This document shows positions 8,309 to 18,540 of a stretch of 48,031 nt of DNA, in pieces. How positions within the stretch are numbered: the first letter of the stretch is position 1; the number at the start of each line of letters is the position of its first letter. The notes beneath the pieces are model-generated. The model searched no databases. It had not been told where the DNA came from and was given only the letters and a program-made list of their open reading frames with translations. The position numbers were made by a program, and so were the translations under genes. The stretch comes from Gracilaria vermiculophylla (Eukaryota; Rhodophyta; Florideophyceae; Gracilariales; Gracilariaceae), in assembly GCA_019155205.2 (NCBI GenBank), contig JAHNZQ020000010.1, positions 755,348 to 803,378 of the forward strand. The letters run 5' to 3'.

Positions 8309-10006
8309 ATGGCTATTACAATCATTGTTAAAAACGTCGCGGGCACGCGTTTCGAGATGGAGATATCCGACTTCTCCGAGACCGTCGCCCACTTTAAGAC
8401 CAGATTGGAACCTGTTAGTGGTGTTCCAGCTACTTCTCAGCGTCTTATATTCCGCGGACACATCCTCAAGGACTCGCAGACCTTCCAAGACATTAGCTCC
8501 AAGCACGGATTGGAGAATGGACACAGCATGCACCTCGTCCGCCACCAAGCTGCGCGCTCTTCTGCTCCAACCCAATCAGCCCAAGCCCATGCCACATCAG
8601 CACCTGCCTCCACCGCACGTCAAACGAACGGAGACTCCAGTACTACACCCCCACTGAACAACATGGACCCTTTTGGCCAGGGCCCTTTCGGCATGGGCGG
8701 CATGGGTTTCGGCGACATGGGACAGATGCAGGAACGCTTGATGCGTAATCCGGAGCAGATGCAAGCCCTACTCAACTCTCCCATGATGGATAGCATTATG
8801 AACAACCCAGAATTTGCTCGTCAGATGATGATGACCAATCCACAGATGCGGGAGCTTATGGAGCGCAATCCAGAAGTTGCTCACGTCTTCAATGACCCTT
8901 CCACATTCCGTCAAATGATGCAGATGGCTCGCAATCCAGCGCTGATGAATGAGATGATGCGCAACACAGATCGTCAAATGGCAAACATCGAAATGATGCC
9001 CGGAGGCTTTGATGCTCTTCGCCGCATGCATGAAAATATCCAAGCCCCTCTCATGGATGCAGCACAAGGTGGCTTTGCAAATACCCCCAACAATAATGAG
9101 GCCGGTAATGGCACTGATGATAACCCGTTCTCATCTCTTTTTCAGAATACACCATCCAACGCCCCAATGCCGAATCCATGGGCTCCGAACAACGGCATGG
9201 GTGCCCAGACCGCTGCTACTAATGGTACCCCGAACACAACAGCGCCTCGTGGAAACGCCTTTGCTTCTCTGTTTCCGACCGCTCCTACAACTACTGGCGG
9301 AACAGCCAACCAACCAACGGCCACTTCTACGACTCAGAATGGTATGCCACAAATGCCAGGTTTCCCGCCGGGTATGGATTCTGAGCTCATGATGCAGATG
9401 TTGGATAACCCCATCATGCAGCAATTCATGCAAAATGTACTAAGCGATCCACAAATGTTCCAAAGTATGATTGCAAGTAATCCTCAGCTCCAAGCTCTCC
9501 AACAAAACAACCCAGAAATGGCCCGCGTTCTTCAGAATCCCGAGGTCATGAGAGCCTTCATTAACCCCGATGTCATGAGAGCCGTGCGTCAGATACACGA
9601 GACCATGGGCCGTTCTGGAGCCAACCCAGGGTCACTTTTCGGATCCAATCCACCTGTTCCTCAGACTGGAACGGTGAATCCCACAGCTCCAACAGACGCG
9701 CAAACTCCCCAAGATTCGGGAGCAGCACCGCAGGCTCAAGCAAGCGGAAACAATCCGGGGCCCAGTGACAATCCATATACTGCCTTCATAAATGCTCTCG
9801 CTGCAGGCGGAATGCGCACCGCCCCTCCTTCAGCACCTGCCCAAGAAGTGTCTCAAGAGCAACTGGAAGAAATGTACAGTACTCAACTCCAGCAGTTGCG
9901 TGACATGGGATTCCTTGATAAACCAATGTGCCTCCAAGCCCTACAGCAATCCCAAGGCAACGTTTCGGCAGCCATTGAAAATCTCCTGAACAGGTTCGGT
10001 GGATAG
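8309..10006 (+). CDS. UBQLN: Ubiquilin / Dsk2 proteasome shuttle factor
   Basis: A 565-residue shuttle that binds ubiquitylated clients through a C-terminal UBA domain and the proteasome through an N-terminal ubiquitin-like domain. The ubiquitin-like domain spans about residues 1-75 (MAITIIVKNV at the start, QRLIFRGHILKD in the middle). Two STI1-type blocks rich in Met, Asn and Pro follow, with many NP(E/Q/D)-containing repeats such as LMERNPEVAHVF and LQQNNPEMARVL. Flexible linkers are Asn/Gly/Pro/Thr-rich. The UBA domain is at about 520-565 (QLQQLRDMGF, AIENLLNRFGG). The start is set by the ubiquitin-like domain and a GTTATGG context. Length and order match the family, and there is no intron. 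With the deubiquitinase at the left edge it makes two ubiquitin-system genes in 10 kb. Confidence 0.95.
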   Translation: MAITIIVKNVAGTRFEMEISDFSETVAHFKTRLEPVSGVPATSQRLIFRGHILKDSQTFQDISSKHGLENGHSMHLVRHQAARSSAPTQSAQAHATSAPASTARQTNGDSSTTPPLNNMDPFGQGPFGMGGMGFGDMGQMQERLMRNPEQMQALLNSPMMDSIMNNPEFARQMMMTNPQMRELMERNPEVAHVFNDPSTFRQMMQMARNPALMNEMMRNTDRQMANIEMMPGGFDALRRMHENIQAPLMDAAQGGFANTPNNNEAGNGTDDNPFSSLFQNTPSNAPMPNPWAPNNGMGAQTAATNGTPNTTAPRGNAFASLFPTAPTTTGGTANQPTATSTTQNGMPQMPGFPPGMDSELMMQMLDNPIMQQFMQNVLSDPQMFQSMIASNPQLQALQQNNPEMARVLQNPEVMRAFINPDVMRAVRQIHETMGRSGANPGSLFGSNPPVPQTGTVNPTAPTDAQTPQDSGAAPQAQASGNNPGPSDNPYTAFINALAAGGMRTAPPSAPAQEVSQEQLEEMYSTQLQQLRDMGFLDKPMCLQALQQSQGNVSAAIENLLNRFGG

Positions 10007-10373
10007 GGGGCACGCCTAACAAGGGAGAAAAGGCTATGAAGTTTCGTTCACCACCTGAAAAAGGTTTGTTATTTCATAATTCCTTCAAACTTGAGCCTTT
10101 TGAGACAACGACAAAACGAATTGCCTGTATCTCCGCAAGTGTGCTAATCCCCTTTGATTTCGCAATGTTAGTACTAACCTAACTTTTACTAACCTTAATT
10201 AGGTTGCGTGTGCGCCCAAAAACGCATTTTGATATTGACAAAAGTTGTAAATCCTTCTAAGCAGGCACGAGGAGTAAAGTTATGGTCCTCTACCTAAAAC
10301 AATATTAGTGTATCAGCTCTCAAGTTAGGCAATATTCCTCTGAGCTATTTGACAAAGCCCCGAGATATGATGT
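10007..10373. other. Convergent 3' region, ubiquilin / ALIX
   Basis: Both neighbours end here, so the stretch should hold two 3' untranslated regions. It is AT-richer than the flanking genes. No other gene is recognised. Confidence 0.5.
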
Positions 10374-10514
10374 CTAGTGGGGATCCCATGTACTCTGCGA
10401 ACCAGAGTACGGGGATTTCTGACTCCCATGCGGATTGGTTCGAGAAGAGTTAGAATTTCCAGGATGTGGTTGTGATTGATTCTGTGACATATTCTGTGCG
10501 TAAGTGTTGAAAGC
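10374..10514 (-). other. Open in-frame extension past the ALIX stop codon
   Basis: Immediately after the TAA at 10515-10517 the same frame stays open for 46 codons to a TAG at 10374-10376. Its predicted residues are rich in Ser, Asn, Gln, Pro, Gly and Tyr (AFNTYAQNMSQ, SPYSGSQSTW), which is what an ALIX proline-rich tail looks like. It may be read-through sequence, a recently lost tail, an unrecognised exon, or a base error at the TAA. Confidence 0.4.
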
Positions 10515-12785
10515 TTAAGGATAATATCCTTGACGAGCGTCAAAGTCTTTTTGATATTGCCGTGTGAGTTGACCGGCTTCTTCATGCCTCGCAGCAGCAT
10601 ATCCCTTCACATCTTCTGCAAGCCTCGCCAGGTTGTCCTGTTCCCGGGCGTAGAACTTTGCACCGTCTTGCAAATGCCCAGATATCTCTTTGAACTTGAA
10701 TGCAGCGGCTTGTACTTTATATACTTCTTTCATTCTTTCTTGCATTCGCCCTATCTCCTCGTCTTCTTTGCGAGGCTGCTGCAACTTAGCAACGGCATCA
10801 CCCAGGGTGTCACATATGTGGATCATGCTGGTACGAAGTGAAAGTGCATCGTTCTTCATTGGACCATACTCTCTGTCTACCAATGCCTGTATATGTTCAA
10901 CGTCAAGTTCCTCGTTCGACATTGAAGCGAGAACATCCTGAGGGATTTCAAGTGCCTTCTTCTTCTCAATCGATTGTAAACAATCATCTTTCTTTAGCAA
11001 TAACTTTCTTCCATTGCTGATGTCACATTGCATTTGCTTAGCCGTGGATTCTACGAGGGCAGAGAGGGCTGCAGCTTCAGTCGCATGAAATGATGACGGG
11101 GATGTCTTCAAACCCTCCAGGTTCAACTGTTCAAGATCACTGATTCCTTTAGAATGCTTTTCAATTTGGCTTGTGACAATTGCATCAGCATTTGCCGCTT
11201 GTCTCAAGTTGGTTTGCAGCTTGGACAGTCTTGTACGGTATGAATGATTCATTTCCGAGCTTGTCGGTCTCACGACGGTGGGCATTGACGCTCTGAAGTG
11301 ACGATCCTCAGCCTCTTCTGCGTAAAGCAAAGATTCGATATGATTCACTTGGGCTCTCACATCCGCAGCCATATTAATCACCTGCACCTGCAATTCTCTC
11401 AAAGTTCGAACCCCACCGTCACGTTGCGTATGTCGAACCATTTCGACAGCTTTTTCATCTGATTCCTGTGAGTCGTTTTGTGTTGGGGTTGATTGTCTAG
11501 CAATGGAAACAGCCCGTTCACGGCTAGCTTCAATGACTTCTACACTTCGATTAATTAAGTCACGCAAATCAGCAGCCGAGGTATTCACAGACGCGACAAC
11601 GGCCGCTACTTCATGGGCGACCATGTCAGTATACCGTGAAACAAGATTGGATTGCTCCACAGATATAGGTGCAGGAAGACTGGCAAAAGATTGTAAACGT
11701 TCATCCAGCGGTTGCTCGGATATAAGCTTGTCCACCGCTGCCGACTTAACTGATTGTCTACTTTGAATGGGGGTTAAGGTGGATGCTGGGCTCTGGAAGT
11801 ACACCTTTCGATTCTCATCTTCTGCCTCCTCTTTGCGTACACCTAGATCTTTTGAAAGTGAGGAAATGTCAAGCATCAGCTCATCACGGAAGTTGGTGAC
11901 TGAAGCCAACGTAGACGTGTTTAGTGATTTTGCCTCTTGCAAAGCATGTGAGGTTGCTTTCAGTGCATGCGCGAGGTGGGCCAGCTGCTGCGCCATTTCA
12001 TATGAATCATGATGTGCATGAGCCTGACAAGACTGGGCCAGGGCGTCAAAATACGCGGCGAGAGCAGCAGATGGCTTTCCAACGCAAACATTGACCCAGG
12101 TGTTCACAATATCTGGATCAAGACAAGTCTCAGAGGCGTTGGCATAAAAGTCCCTCGCACCAACAGCAAACCGAGCGAGGATGGGCGGTGTGGCCTGAGC
12201 ATGCAGGGCAATTTGGTAGAAGACTTGTTGCGCGTTTCCTAACATGACCATTTCAAGAGCCTTCAGTGTTACCGGGTATAAATCATTTGTAACGCTTCTC
12301 ATGCCCCCCGGCGTGGGAAGTGATGCCGCGTGGCAAAAATAGCCGGCAGACATCTGGAAATGTCGAACGGTGTCTTTCAGAGCAGAATTGTCGGAGCGAC
12401 GATGACGATAGGCGGTGTTAGCCAAAACGGCCTCACAAACGCCAAGATTAAAAAGAACAGCAACTCTGTCGATGGTGATTTGAGATGAGATGCAGTGGTC
12501 GTTGGCATCAAAAGCGTTGACCCAAAACAACTGCGCCGGAATGTTTGTTGGAAGGTTGTGCTCGGTGAGATAGTCCAGAGCACGTAGATAATGAAGCAGG
12601 GCTCGGCGAGCCACCTCTGTGGTTGGAGGCTCAGACAAAATGGCTCGGAGCTGTTGCAGGGCTCTGCTTGCGCTGACGATCGTGGCGGCGGCAGATTCAC
12701 CCCTTGTAGCGGCCACGGCCCTGTACAAGGCGGTACTGATGTCTACCTTCTGGGCGAACTTGGCGCCTGGAAGAAGGAACACCAT
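10515..12785 (-). CDS. ALIX: BRO1-domain protein, ALIX/PalA-like
   Basis: A 756-residue ESCRT-associated adaptor that in the family binds ESCRT-III through the BRO1 domain. The BRO1 domain fills about residues 1-380, with the helical core motifs VAVLFNLGVCEA and EMVMLGNAQQVFYQIA. A V-domain of long coiled helices (about 390-720) follows. The protein stops at ARQGYYP with only a hint of the proline-rich tail usual in ALIX. The frame is open beyond the stop (see 10374-10514). The start at 12785 gives MVFLLPGAKFAQKVD, a normal BRO1 beginning. There is no intron. Likely roles are endosomal sorting and membrane repair. Confidence 0.88.
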   Translation of the reverse strand: MVFLLPGAKFAQKVDISTALYRAVAATRGESAAATIVSASRALQQLRAILSEPPTTEVARRALLHYLRALDYLTEHNLPTNIPAQLFWVNAFDANDHCISSQITIDRVAVLFNLGVCEAVLANTAYRHRRSDNSALKDTVRHFQMSAGYFCHAASLPTPGGMRSVTNDLYPVTLKALEMVMLGNAQQVFYQIALHAQATPPILARFAVGARDFYANASETCLDPDIVNTWVNVCVGKPSAALAAYFDALAQSCQAHAHHDSYEMAQQLAHLAHALKATSHALQEAKSLNTSTLASVTNFRDELMLDISSLSKDLGVRKEEAEDENRKVYFQSPASTLTPIQSRQSVKSAAVDKLISEQPLDERLQSFASLPAPISVEQSNLVSRYTDMVAHEVAAVVASVNTSAADLRDLINRSVEVIEASRERAVSIARQSTPTQNDSQESDEKAVEMVRHTQRDGGVRTLRELQVQVINMAADVRAQVNHIESLLYAEEAEDRHFRASMPTVVRPTSSEMNHSYRTRLSKLQTNLRQAANADAIVTSQIEKHSKGISDLEQLNLEGLKTSPSSFHATEAAALSALVESTAKQMQCDISNGRKLLLKKDDCLQSIEKKKALEIPQDVLASMSNEELDVEHIQALVDREYGPMKNDALSLRTSMIHICDTLGDAVAKLQQPRKEDEEIGRMQERMKEVYKVQAAAFKFKEISGHLQDGAKFYAREQDNLARLAEDVKGYAAARHEEAGQLTRQYQKDFDARQGYYP

Positions 12786-13813
12786 TGCGAGGGTGCACTA
12801 AGCGGTGGAGGTGCAAAGGACAGGCTGATGAAGTAAAAGGGATGATGGTCGGGGTGACGATGAGTAACACTAGCACGGAACATGGACGCACGCTGGCGAG
12901 CGCTGAGTGTTCAAAAGGGACAGCTCGCAACTGCCAGCGATGCTTGACTACGTTTCTGCCCGTCGCTCTGTACCGCCCACGGTACGCGGCAAGGCGGAGC
13001 GCAAAGAGAGCGTGCATGCGGGAGGGCGGGTGTCCAGCAACGCGCATCACACAGCGCCCCGCGCTGACCAATCAACAGCGCCACCCACGGTGCGCCATAC
13101 CTTCTCGCCGCTGATTGGGCGTAAAGTTGAGAACGTGCGCCGTGGCGCATGGCAACAAATCGTCGCGCCCCTGCCAACTCCCCACGCCCCCTTTCACCGC
13201 ATGATTTCAGCCGGCGCACCGCCCCACACACCACTGCCGCACCTCCGCGTCATGCGAAAGGAGCAGCTTTCTCTGCCATCTTCGCCATCGCACAGCTTCG
13301 ATCACCACTGTGTCCGCTGCCCCTCCCTAATCGCTCAAAAAGCTGATGGTGCATACCCCTCGTAAAGGCTCGGAGAGTCATTGTACTCGTCAATGATGTC
13401 CTGGGCCTGGACTCTACACCCGTCTGACTGAGTGCTGGATATCCAGCAATGACATGGCCCGACCCCAATCCAATCCATGCCAACTTGCAACAATACCACT
13501 GCAAGAGATAAGTATGTGCACCGCCCGTGGATGCTGCAGAGTAACATTACTCATGCTGCATTTCTTCTCACAATGTGTGTAAAGGTTAGCGCCAAGCTCA
13601 TTAAACACACTTGCACACTCATGCAACAAACGAATCCGCGAGACAAGCACTTGTGTAACGAGTCCCTTGAAACGTTCATTGCCATGATAAAGCTCTTGGC
13701 CAGCCCATTGCTCGTGAAACTACCCCTCATAAACACCCTATAACAAAAGCACATTCACCGGGTGCTCGCACGCGCGTGCCTCTTGAGTATTTTTAACATT
13801 TTATGAATGCGTC
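12786..13813. other. Intergenic, ALIX upstream region with CCAAT boxes
   Basis: No gene is recognised. The part next to ALIX (to about 13330) is GC-rich and carries a facing pair of CCAAT-type boxes, CCAATCA at 13068-13074 and TGATTGG at 13112-13118, about 290-330 bp upstream of the ALIX start. The rest is AT-richer and is the 3' flank of the next minus-strand gene. Confidence 0.4.
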
Positions 13814-15444
13814 TCAGATGATGAAAGTTGCCTTCGTTGCTTTACTCCCATGTGTGCTGCCTCGTGCAACTATGGTCGGACTTTGTTCTGATGTGATAAG
13901 TTTCACATCTACAATTTCGTGCCCGTGCTCTCCCGAATCCCATGTCATGCTAAGATCATTTTTTCCTTTCTCATCGCTTGTCCTGACCTTGGGCTTGATA
14001 TATTTGGCTTCTCTCGAGCTAAGCGCTCGTTCCACTGCAAGTCCCTCGGCCCGAACCCTGATCCGCAATTCATCCACAGCACCTAGCCCACAGTGCAAAC
14101 CCTCACGCTCAGAAGGCTGTGATCGTCGTCGACGCACATGGAATCTGCCGCCTTCACTGTCTGGTCTACCGAACAGCTTGGCTTCGAATTCTTGAACTTC
14201 AGCGCTAAAATCATTGGGAGCTATAGGCTCCGATGCCAACAAAGAATGAAATCCGATCCGCAATCTGTCTTGTTGATTCTCAACTGGGGAAAGAATCTGT
14301 GAACTGTCTGAATCTGCCTCGATAAAAGGAAATCTCGACTCCAGTCTTGGAATAGCCTTGTTCTGATGAGATTTCCCATCCACCGCGTACGATCGTGGTG
14401 AAGGCAACTGAGAGGGCGCTTCGATAATTTTCCTGCGTACACGAGAACTTTGCACATATTCTGGAAATTCTAACATTCGCTGATGTACCAGGTTCTCCGT
14501 CGGATCACGAACTTGACCCAAAACATCGCTAGGTTCAAATACCTTGGATGGAGCAATCACTGCCAGTTCATGGCCATCATCATCGCTGCGAACATGCTCA
14601 AAATTGCCCACAGAATTGGAGAGCACCCGTGGCTGTTGAGTGACTGTCTTTGAGCGCTTGCGCACACGGATTCCTTTTGGATTCGCATCTTTAGCAACTC
14701 TCTTAAAGCTTTCAATAGCTCGAGGAGTGCTAAACTTCAAATTGGCGAGTCGGCTGCTAAGTTCTGGAGTTGCCGTAACTTTGAGCTTTTTCGATCCACA
14801 CTTGGTGTCTTTCGCAAAGTACTTGGACGTCCGATGTTTTTTCGTATCTTCGCTGTTAAAGAATGAACTCGGCAGCGTTCGCCTGCGAAAGAGTGGAGTC
14901 TTCTCGTCATCTGCATCGAAAATTCTAATGTCGTTCGACGGAAAGCTGCAGTCATACGCATCGGACTGCTCTTGCCCCAAAGACACACTCTGATGCTTTG
15001 GTTCCCGTTCTTCACGCACGATATGATCCCGAAGTCGTTTTTTTGCTTTCCGAAACTCTGGCACTAGAGATTCCAGCTGAGAAGGATCACCAATCATAAT
15101 AAGGTCATCGCCGCACTGATATCTTTGCTGTTTTGAATCTTTTCTTTCTCTATTCGATGCATTTTGGAGAACCCGAGGCCCTCGTTCGTGGGATGAGACT
15201 TGGTGTCTGTGGTCAGGAGTAGTGTGTTCTTCAATACCATCCAGATTTACCCGTGCGCCAGTTCTCTGGGCACGGGGAGCGAACTGTCTAGCAAGTTCTC
15301 TTCTTCGCGCAAACTGGAGCCTCTGTCGCGCAATTGGATCCCTTCGACGCACAGTGATATGCCGCCTTCACGGTGTTGGTAGAGTTAGAATCTCTAAGAC
15401 ACACTGCACGAAGTATTCTAATATGCTTACCGCTTGCCTCCCAT
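13814..15444 (-). CDS. Unrecognised basic, Ser/Arg-rich protein
   Basis: I do not recognise this protein. A long open frame ends at 13814 but has no usable ATG at its 5' end (the codon at 15352 is GTG). A 65-nt intron at 15366-15430 (GTAAGC, CTAAC, GAAG end) joins it to a 14-nt first coding exon, 15431-15444, starting MGGKRRHITVRRRD. The product has 521 residues: very basic for the first 40 (arginine-rich, nuclear-localisation-like), then low-hydrophobicity sequence with scattered basic clusters (RVRKRSK, HVRRRRSQPSERE). No membrane segment, zinc-binding pattern or enzyme motif is visible. A mostly disordered nuclear protein is plausible. The first exon is inferred from frame and splice signals. 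Confidence 0.6.
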
Positions 15445-15945
15445 CCACCCCCTCATTTTCAACTCAAGCTTCCAGATTTATATGCCCACAGTAATACAGC
15501 AAGCGGGTGCACTTCTACAAAGGGCTGGAATTCAGTTCAATCAGCGATATCAGAACTCGTCTTTGTCCCAAGCAGCCAGGGAAGCGTCAGCGTAATCAAG
15601 AACGGCGAAGCGAAAAGCAACCATATGTCCAACGCAAGATGATTACATATTTCGCGAAATAAACAAAAGACACGTATCTCATCCATGAAATGAAACATAT
15701 CAAGTCATCCTTTGCTATCCGTCAGAATGCAGAATGTCGATGGTATGCAAAGCAACCCTGAGTGGATTTCCAGTTGACCACGAGAGACAGACACGCATTT
15801 CAGAATGGAGAAGCACTAAGAGAGACGAAACATTGTCTGCTTTGAATGTGTCGCTGCCATGACAAAAAGTAATGGCCGCGGAATGGTTCATGTTTGCATG
15901 CGCCTCATGCTCTTCAAGTCTGTCAATCAGAAAAATCTGAATACG
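15445..15945. other. Intergenic, no gene recognised
   Basis: Lies between two minus-strand genes. It should contain the Tim22 3' flank and the promoter of the 521-residue gene. No further coding or RNA signal is seen. Confidence 0.5.
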
Positions 15946-16554
15946 TTAGTCCATGTACTCCATGTAATAGTCGATAGCAGCACTGAATGCGGCAACGCTA
16001 GCGCATCCAAAAGCCATTTGCATAGCTCTTGCTCGTGGAGTCATTTTGTCAGAGGGTGAAGCCGACATGAAAGCACCCGCAGCACAACCACCAATAACTG
16101 AGTTCCAGATATCGTGTCTGGCTCTTATCTTTTCAACCGTGCACTCAGCCGCTGAAAAACTGGCGCCAAACATTGCAAAATTCTTCGCATAAGAACGCAT
16201 AGATCGTGCGGCTTCTTTAAACCCGACGCGAAGCTTGAGAGAGGCTGGACCTTCTGTCTCAACTGCTTTGTCGACCGCATTTGAATAGCCTCCAAAAAAT
16301 AAACCAAAAAGAACTCCGAGTCCTCCACCCGCAAACGCAGATATACCAGCCTTGAAGACGCACGTTTCTGAGGCACTATTCATTCTTCGAAGCCAGATAG
16401 GAGGTTGATTTGGACTAACGGGCGGCCACATCATCGCTCGCTGCAATGGATTCAGATTGTCGTGAAAAATTGGATTCTGCGACAGATGGGGAGGTTGGTT
16501 CAGCTCATGCGTTGGGGTGAAATTCTCATCCGAGGAAGAAAATGGCTCTGACAT
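15946..16554 (-). CDS. TIM22: Mitochondrial inner-membrane translocase Tim22
   Basis: A 202-residue member of the Tim17/Tim22/Tim23 family, the channel that inserts carrier proteins into the mitochondrial inner membrane. Four membrane segments are seen in the C-terminal part, with glycine-rich GISAFAGGGLGVLFGLFFGG first. Typical Tim22 features are the amphipathic linker FKEAARSMRSYAKNFA, FGASFSAAECTVEKIRARHD and VIGGCAAGAFMSA. The start at 16554 (MSEPFSSSDENF, with A at -3) is preferred. The frame is open to 16734, but the extra 60 residues are arginine-rich and unlike Tim22. The carrier at 4254 belongs to the class of substrates Tim22 inserts, but the two are not adjacent. Confidence 0.85.
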   Translation of the reverse strand: MSEPFSSSDENFTPTHELNQPPHLSQNPIFHDNLNPLQRAMMWPPVSPNQPPIWLRRMNSASETCVFKAGISAFAGGGLGVLFGLFFGGYSNAVDKAVETEGPASLKLRVGFKEAARSMRSYAKNFAMFGASFSAAECTVEKIRARHDIWNSVIGGCAAGAFMSASPSDKMTPRARAMQMAFGCASVAAFSAAIDYYMEYMD

Positions 16555-17106
16555 GATAGATTTTGACAGTTCCTTCCAAGCAGACAAGCACTGAGAAGAT
16601 AATGAGTGGAACGTTTGACGCCTTGGGGACTGGGCATTGAAGTCGATCCCGAAGCGGCGAGCGTCGCCGTCGTCCGCGATGCTCCGTGGGCGGTTCGGAT
16701 GCACACGTCGGCGAATAGGGATGATTCCTTGCACCAGTTTGTGCGATCCAGATGTCCACTAGGCCCCCGTATGAAGTCTCCTTTTCATGTTCCCCTGTGT
16801 CACATTTGTCCACGATGCAAACGAATACAACAGTACACTTTGTGACTTCTGTACTCGTTGGCATAAAAACACCTGATAACAGCCCAAAACCATCAAAACC
16901 ATCAAGGAGCACCAAAAACTTGTGAAACCTGTTCTAAAAAGGTACACAAGCACCATTGCAGACATTATTGGCGCCACCAGTATCGGTGTTCTGATAGACT
17001 CACCTGCGGCACAATCTTCGCACTTGATCGCCCCGATCTTCATTCCACCACCGTTGCTCATCAAACCAAGAAGGGCGACTGTCATTATTATCTCCTCTGG
17101 CACAGA
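16555..17106. promoter_or_regulatory. Divergent promoter region, Tim22 / acyl carrier protein
   Basis: The 552 bp between the starts of two mitochondrial genes facing away from each other. A minus-strand open frame with hydrophobic stretches covers part of it but begins with GTG and matches nothing I know. Confidence 0.5.
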
Positions 17107-17606
17107 ATGCTATCTCCGAGCTTGCGGTCATTCGTTGGTGCCGCGCGTCTGGCTTCCCATCAGATGATGAGATCTTCAATCCAACCTTCGTATGTAGCGC
17201 TGAAGGCCACCAAGTTTCATTCTTTCACGAGATCATTCGCTGCGGAGCCCGGATTTCCGGACAAGGGGGACGTATCCGACCGCGTATTAGAATTGGTTCG
17301 AAAATTCGAAAAGGTAAGATCCTATCAACTCACAAGTAATTCAAGCGATTCTACAACGTGCAATCTTTATGTATCGTGCTAACGATTTGGTGCTTTCGGT
17401 TTCTGAATATGTAGGTACAACCCGAGAAAGTCACTGAGGGATCTCACTTTGTAAACGATCTTGGGCTTGACAGCCTGGACACTGTGGAGTTGGTCATGGC
17501 GCTGGAGGATGAGTTCAACATTGAAATCTCCGATGAAGAAGCTGAAAAGATCATGACATGTGGCGATGCAATAACGTACATAGCCGATAATGTGCACGCC
17601 AAATAA
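17107..17606 (+). CDS. Mitochondrial acyl carrier protein
   Basis: A 132-residue carrier of growing acyl chains in mitochondrial fatty-acid and lipoate synthesis; the family member also sits in respiratory complex I. Two exons, 17107-17313 and 17415-17606, are joined over a 101-nt intron (GTAAGA, CTAAC, TGTAG). Residues 1 to about 50 form a mitochondrial presequence ([19 protein letters not shown], basic and Ser-rich, no acidic residues early). The domain carries the phosphopantetheine site [10 protein letters not shown] with S89, then [16 protein letters not shown]. Length and presequence fit the mitochondrial rather than the plastid form; red-algal plastid ACP is usually encoded in the plastid, consistent with this being the nuclear mitochondrial one. 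Confidence 0.92.
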
Positions 17607-17883
17607 GCGACACCACGTTCATATGGGTGAAAACTTGTGCAACATTAAAGCCTCTTTCCTGCAGTATAGCGAGCCCATGGGTTAGGTTAGCGTGAGCTTT
17701 GCCTACTCAAACGCGAACAAGCGCGTGCATTACCACAAGGCACGTTGTGCGGCAGTCATGAGGCTGGTTTATGTTAACGAGACAGTGGAAAGTAATTAGT
17801 TTACTATAGTGAACACTACAGTGATTTGAATGAAGAATGGGTGTGTTCGTATAATATCTTCCAGGTGGGCATCGAAAAGCCAG

Positions 17884-18540
17884 TTACGCAGAACTGAACA
17901 TCATCTTGCGGATCTTCGGCAAATTCTGCTGGTATGCGATTTCTAGTCTACTCTCAAGAGTGTTCTCCACCACAATAGTTCCTCCCTGGCTGAGCAGAAC
18001 AACACCACCGGTGCAACCATCTGCCAAAAACGTGTCCTTGTCGAGCGTGACGGTGACGGCATTGGAGGTGGCAGTTACGTACTCCTCGGCAACCAAAGGC
18101 AAGATTTCATTCACAATCTCGGCATCGGCGCTACGGCAGCGCACAGACACCTGATTATCTTTAAGAACTTGGAGACCCTGCATAATGAGGCTCTTCAAAA
18201 ACTCCTTGTATGCGTCAGGGTCTTCGGTTGGAAGGGAAGCGAGCTTCTGAGCGGCCTCGTCATAGGTTTCTTGAAGGATTCCATCACGGGCCTTGAGGAC
18301 TTCAAGACGGGCGGCGTTCTGCTCCGTAGACTTGGCAATCTTGCGGTTTACATCGATTTGCTTGACCTTCTTTTCGTACTCAGCGCGGATCTTCTCACGA
18401 GCGGCTTCGACGGCAGAAAGCTTACGGATGTTGAAGTCCTCTTCGGCCTTGACTTTGATTTCGTTCGCTTTATCGTCAGCCTCCTGGCGAATGAAGGAAA
18501 CCATCTGCTGGATCTGTTGCTTTACTTGTGCGTCATTCAT
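17884..18540 (-). CDS. VMA4: V-type proton ATPase subunit E
   Basis: A 218-residue subunit of the peripheral stalk of the vacuolar proton pump, where it holds the catalytic head still against the rotor. The N-terminal half (about residues 1-100) is a long charged helix with the family start MNDAQVKQQIQQMVSFIRQE, then KANEIKVKAEEDFNI. The C-terminal half is a globular fold with VSVRCRSADAEIV, GCTGGVVLL and the usual end ENTLESRLEIAYQQNLPKIR. The start at 18540 fits the family exactly. The frame is open upstream to 18633 but adds nothing family-like. There is no intron. Confidence 0.95.
   Translation of the reverse strand: MNDAQVKQQIQQMVSFIRQEADDKANEIKVKAEEDFNIRKLSAVEAAREKIRAEYEKKVKQIDVNRKIAKSTEQNAARLEVLKARDGILQETYDEAAQKLASLPTEDPDAYKEFLKSLIMQGLQVLKDNQVSVRCRSADAEIVNEILPLVAEEYVTATSNAVTVTLDKDTFLADGCTGGVVLLSQGGTIVVENTLESRLEIAYQQNLPKIRKMMFSSA

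Noticed and set aside
16759..17103. Minus-strand open frame with hydrophobic stretches between Tim22 and the acyl carrier protein
   Set aside because: It begins with GTG, overlaps the promoter of both neighbours, and shows no family motif; it does not splice sensibly into Tim22.
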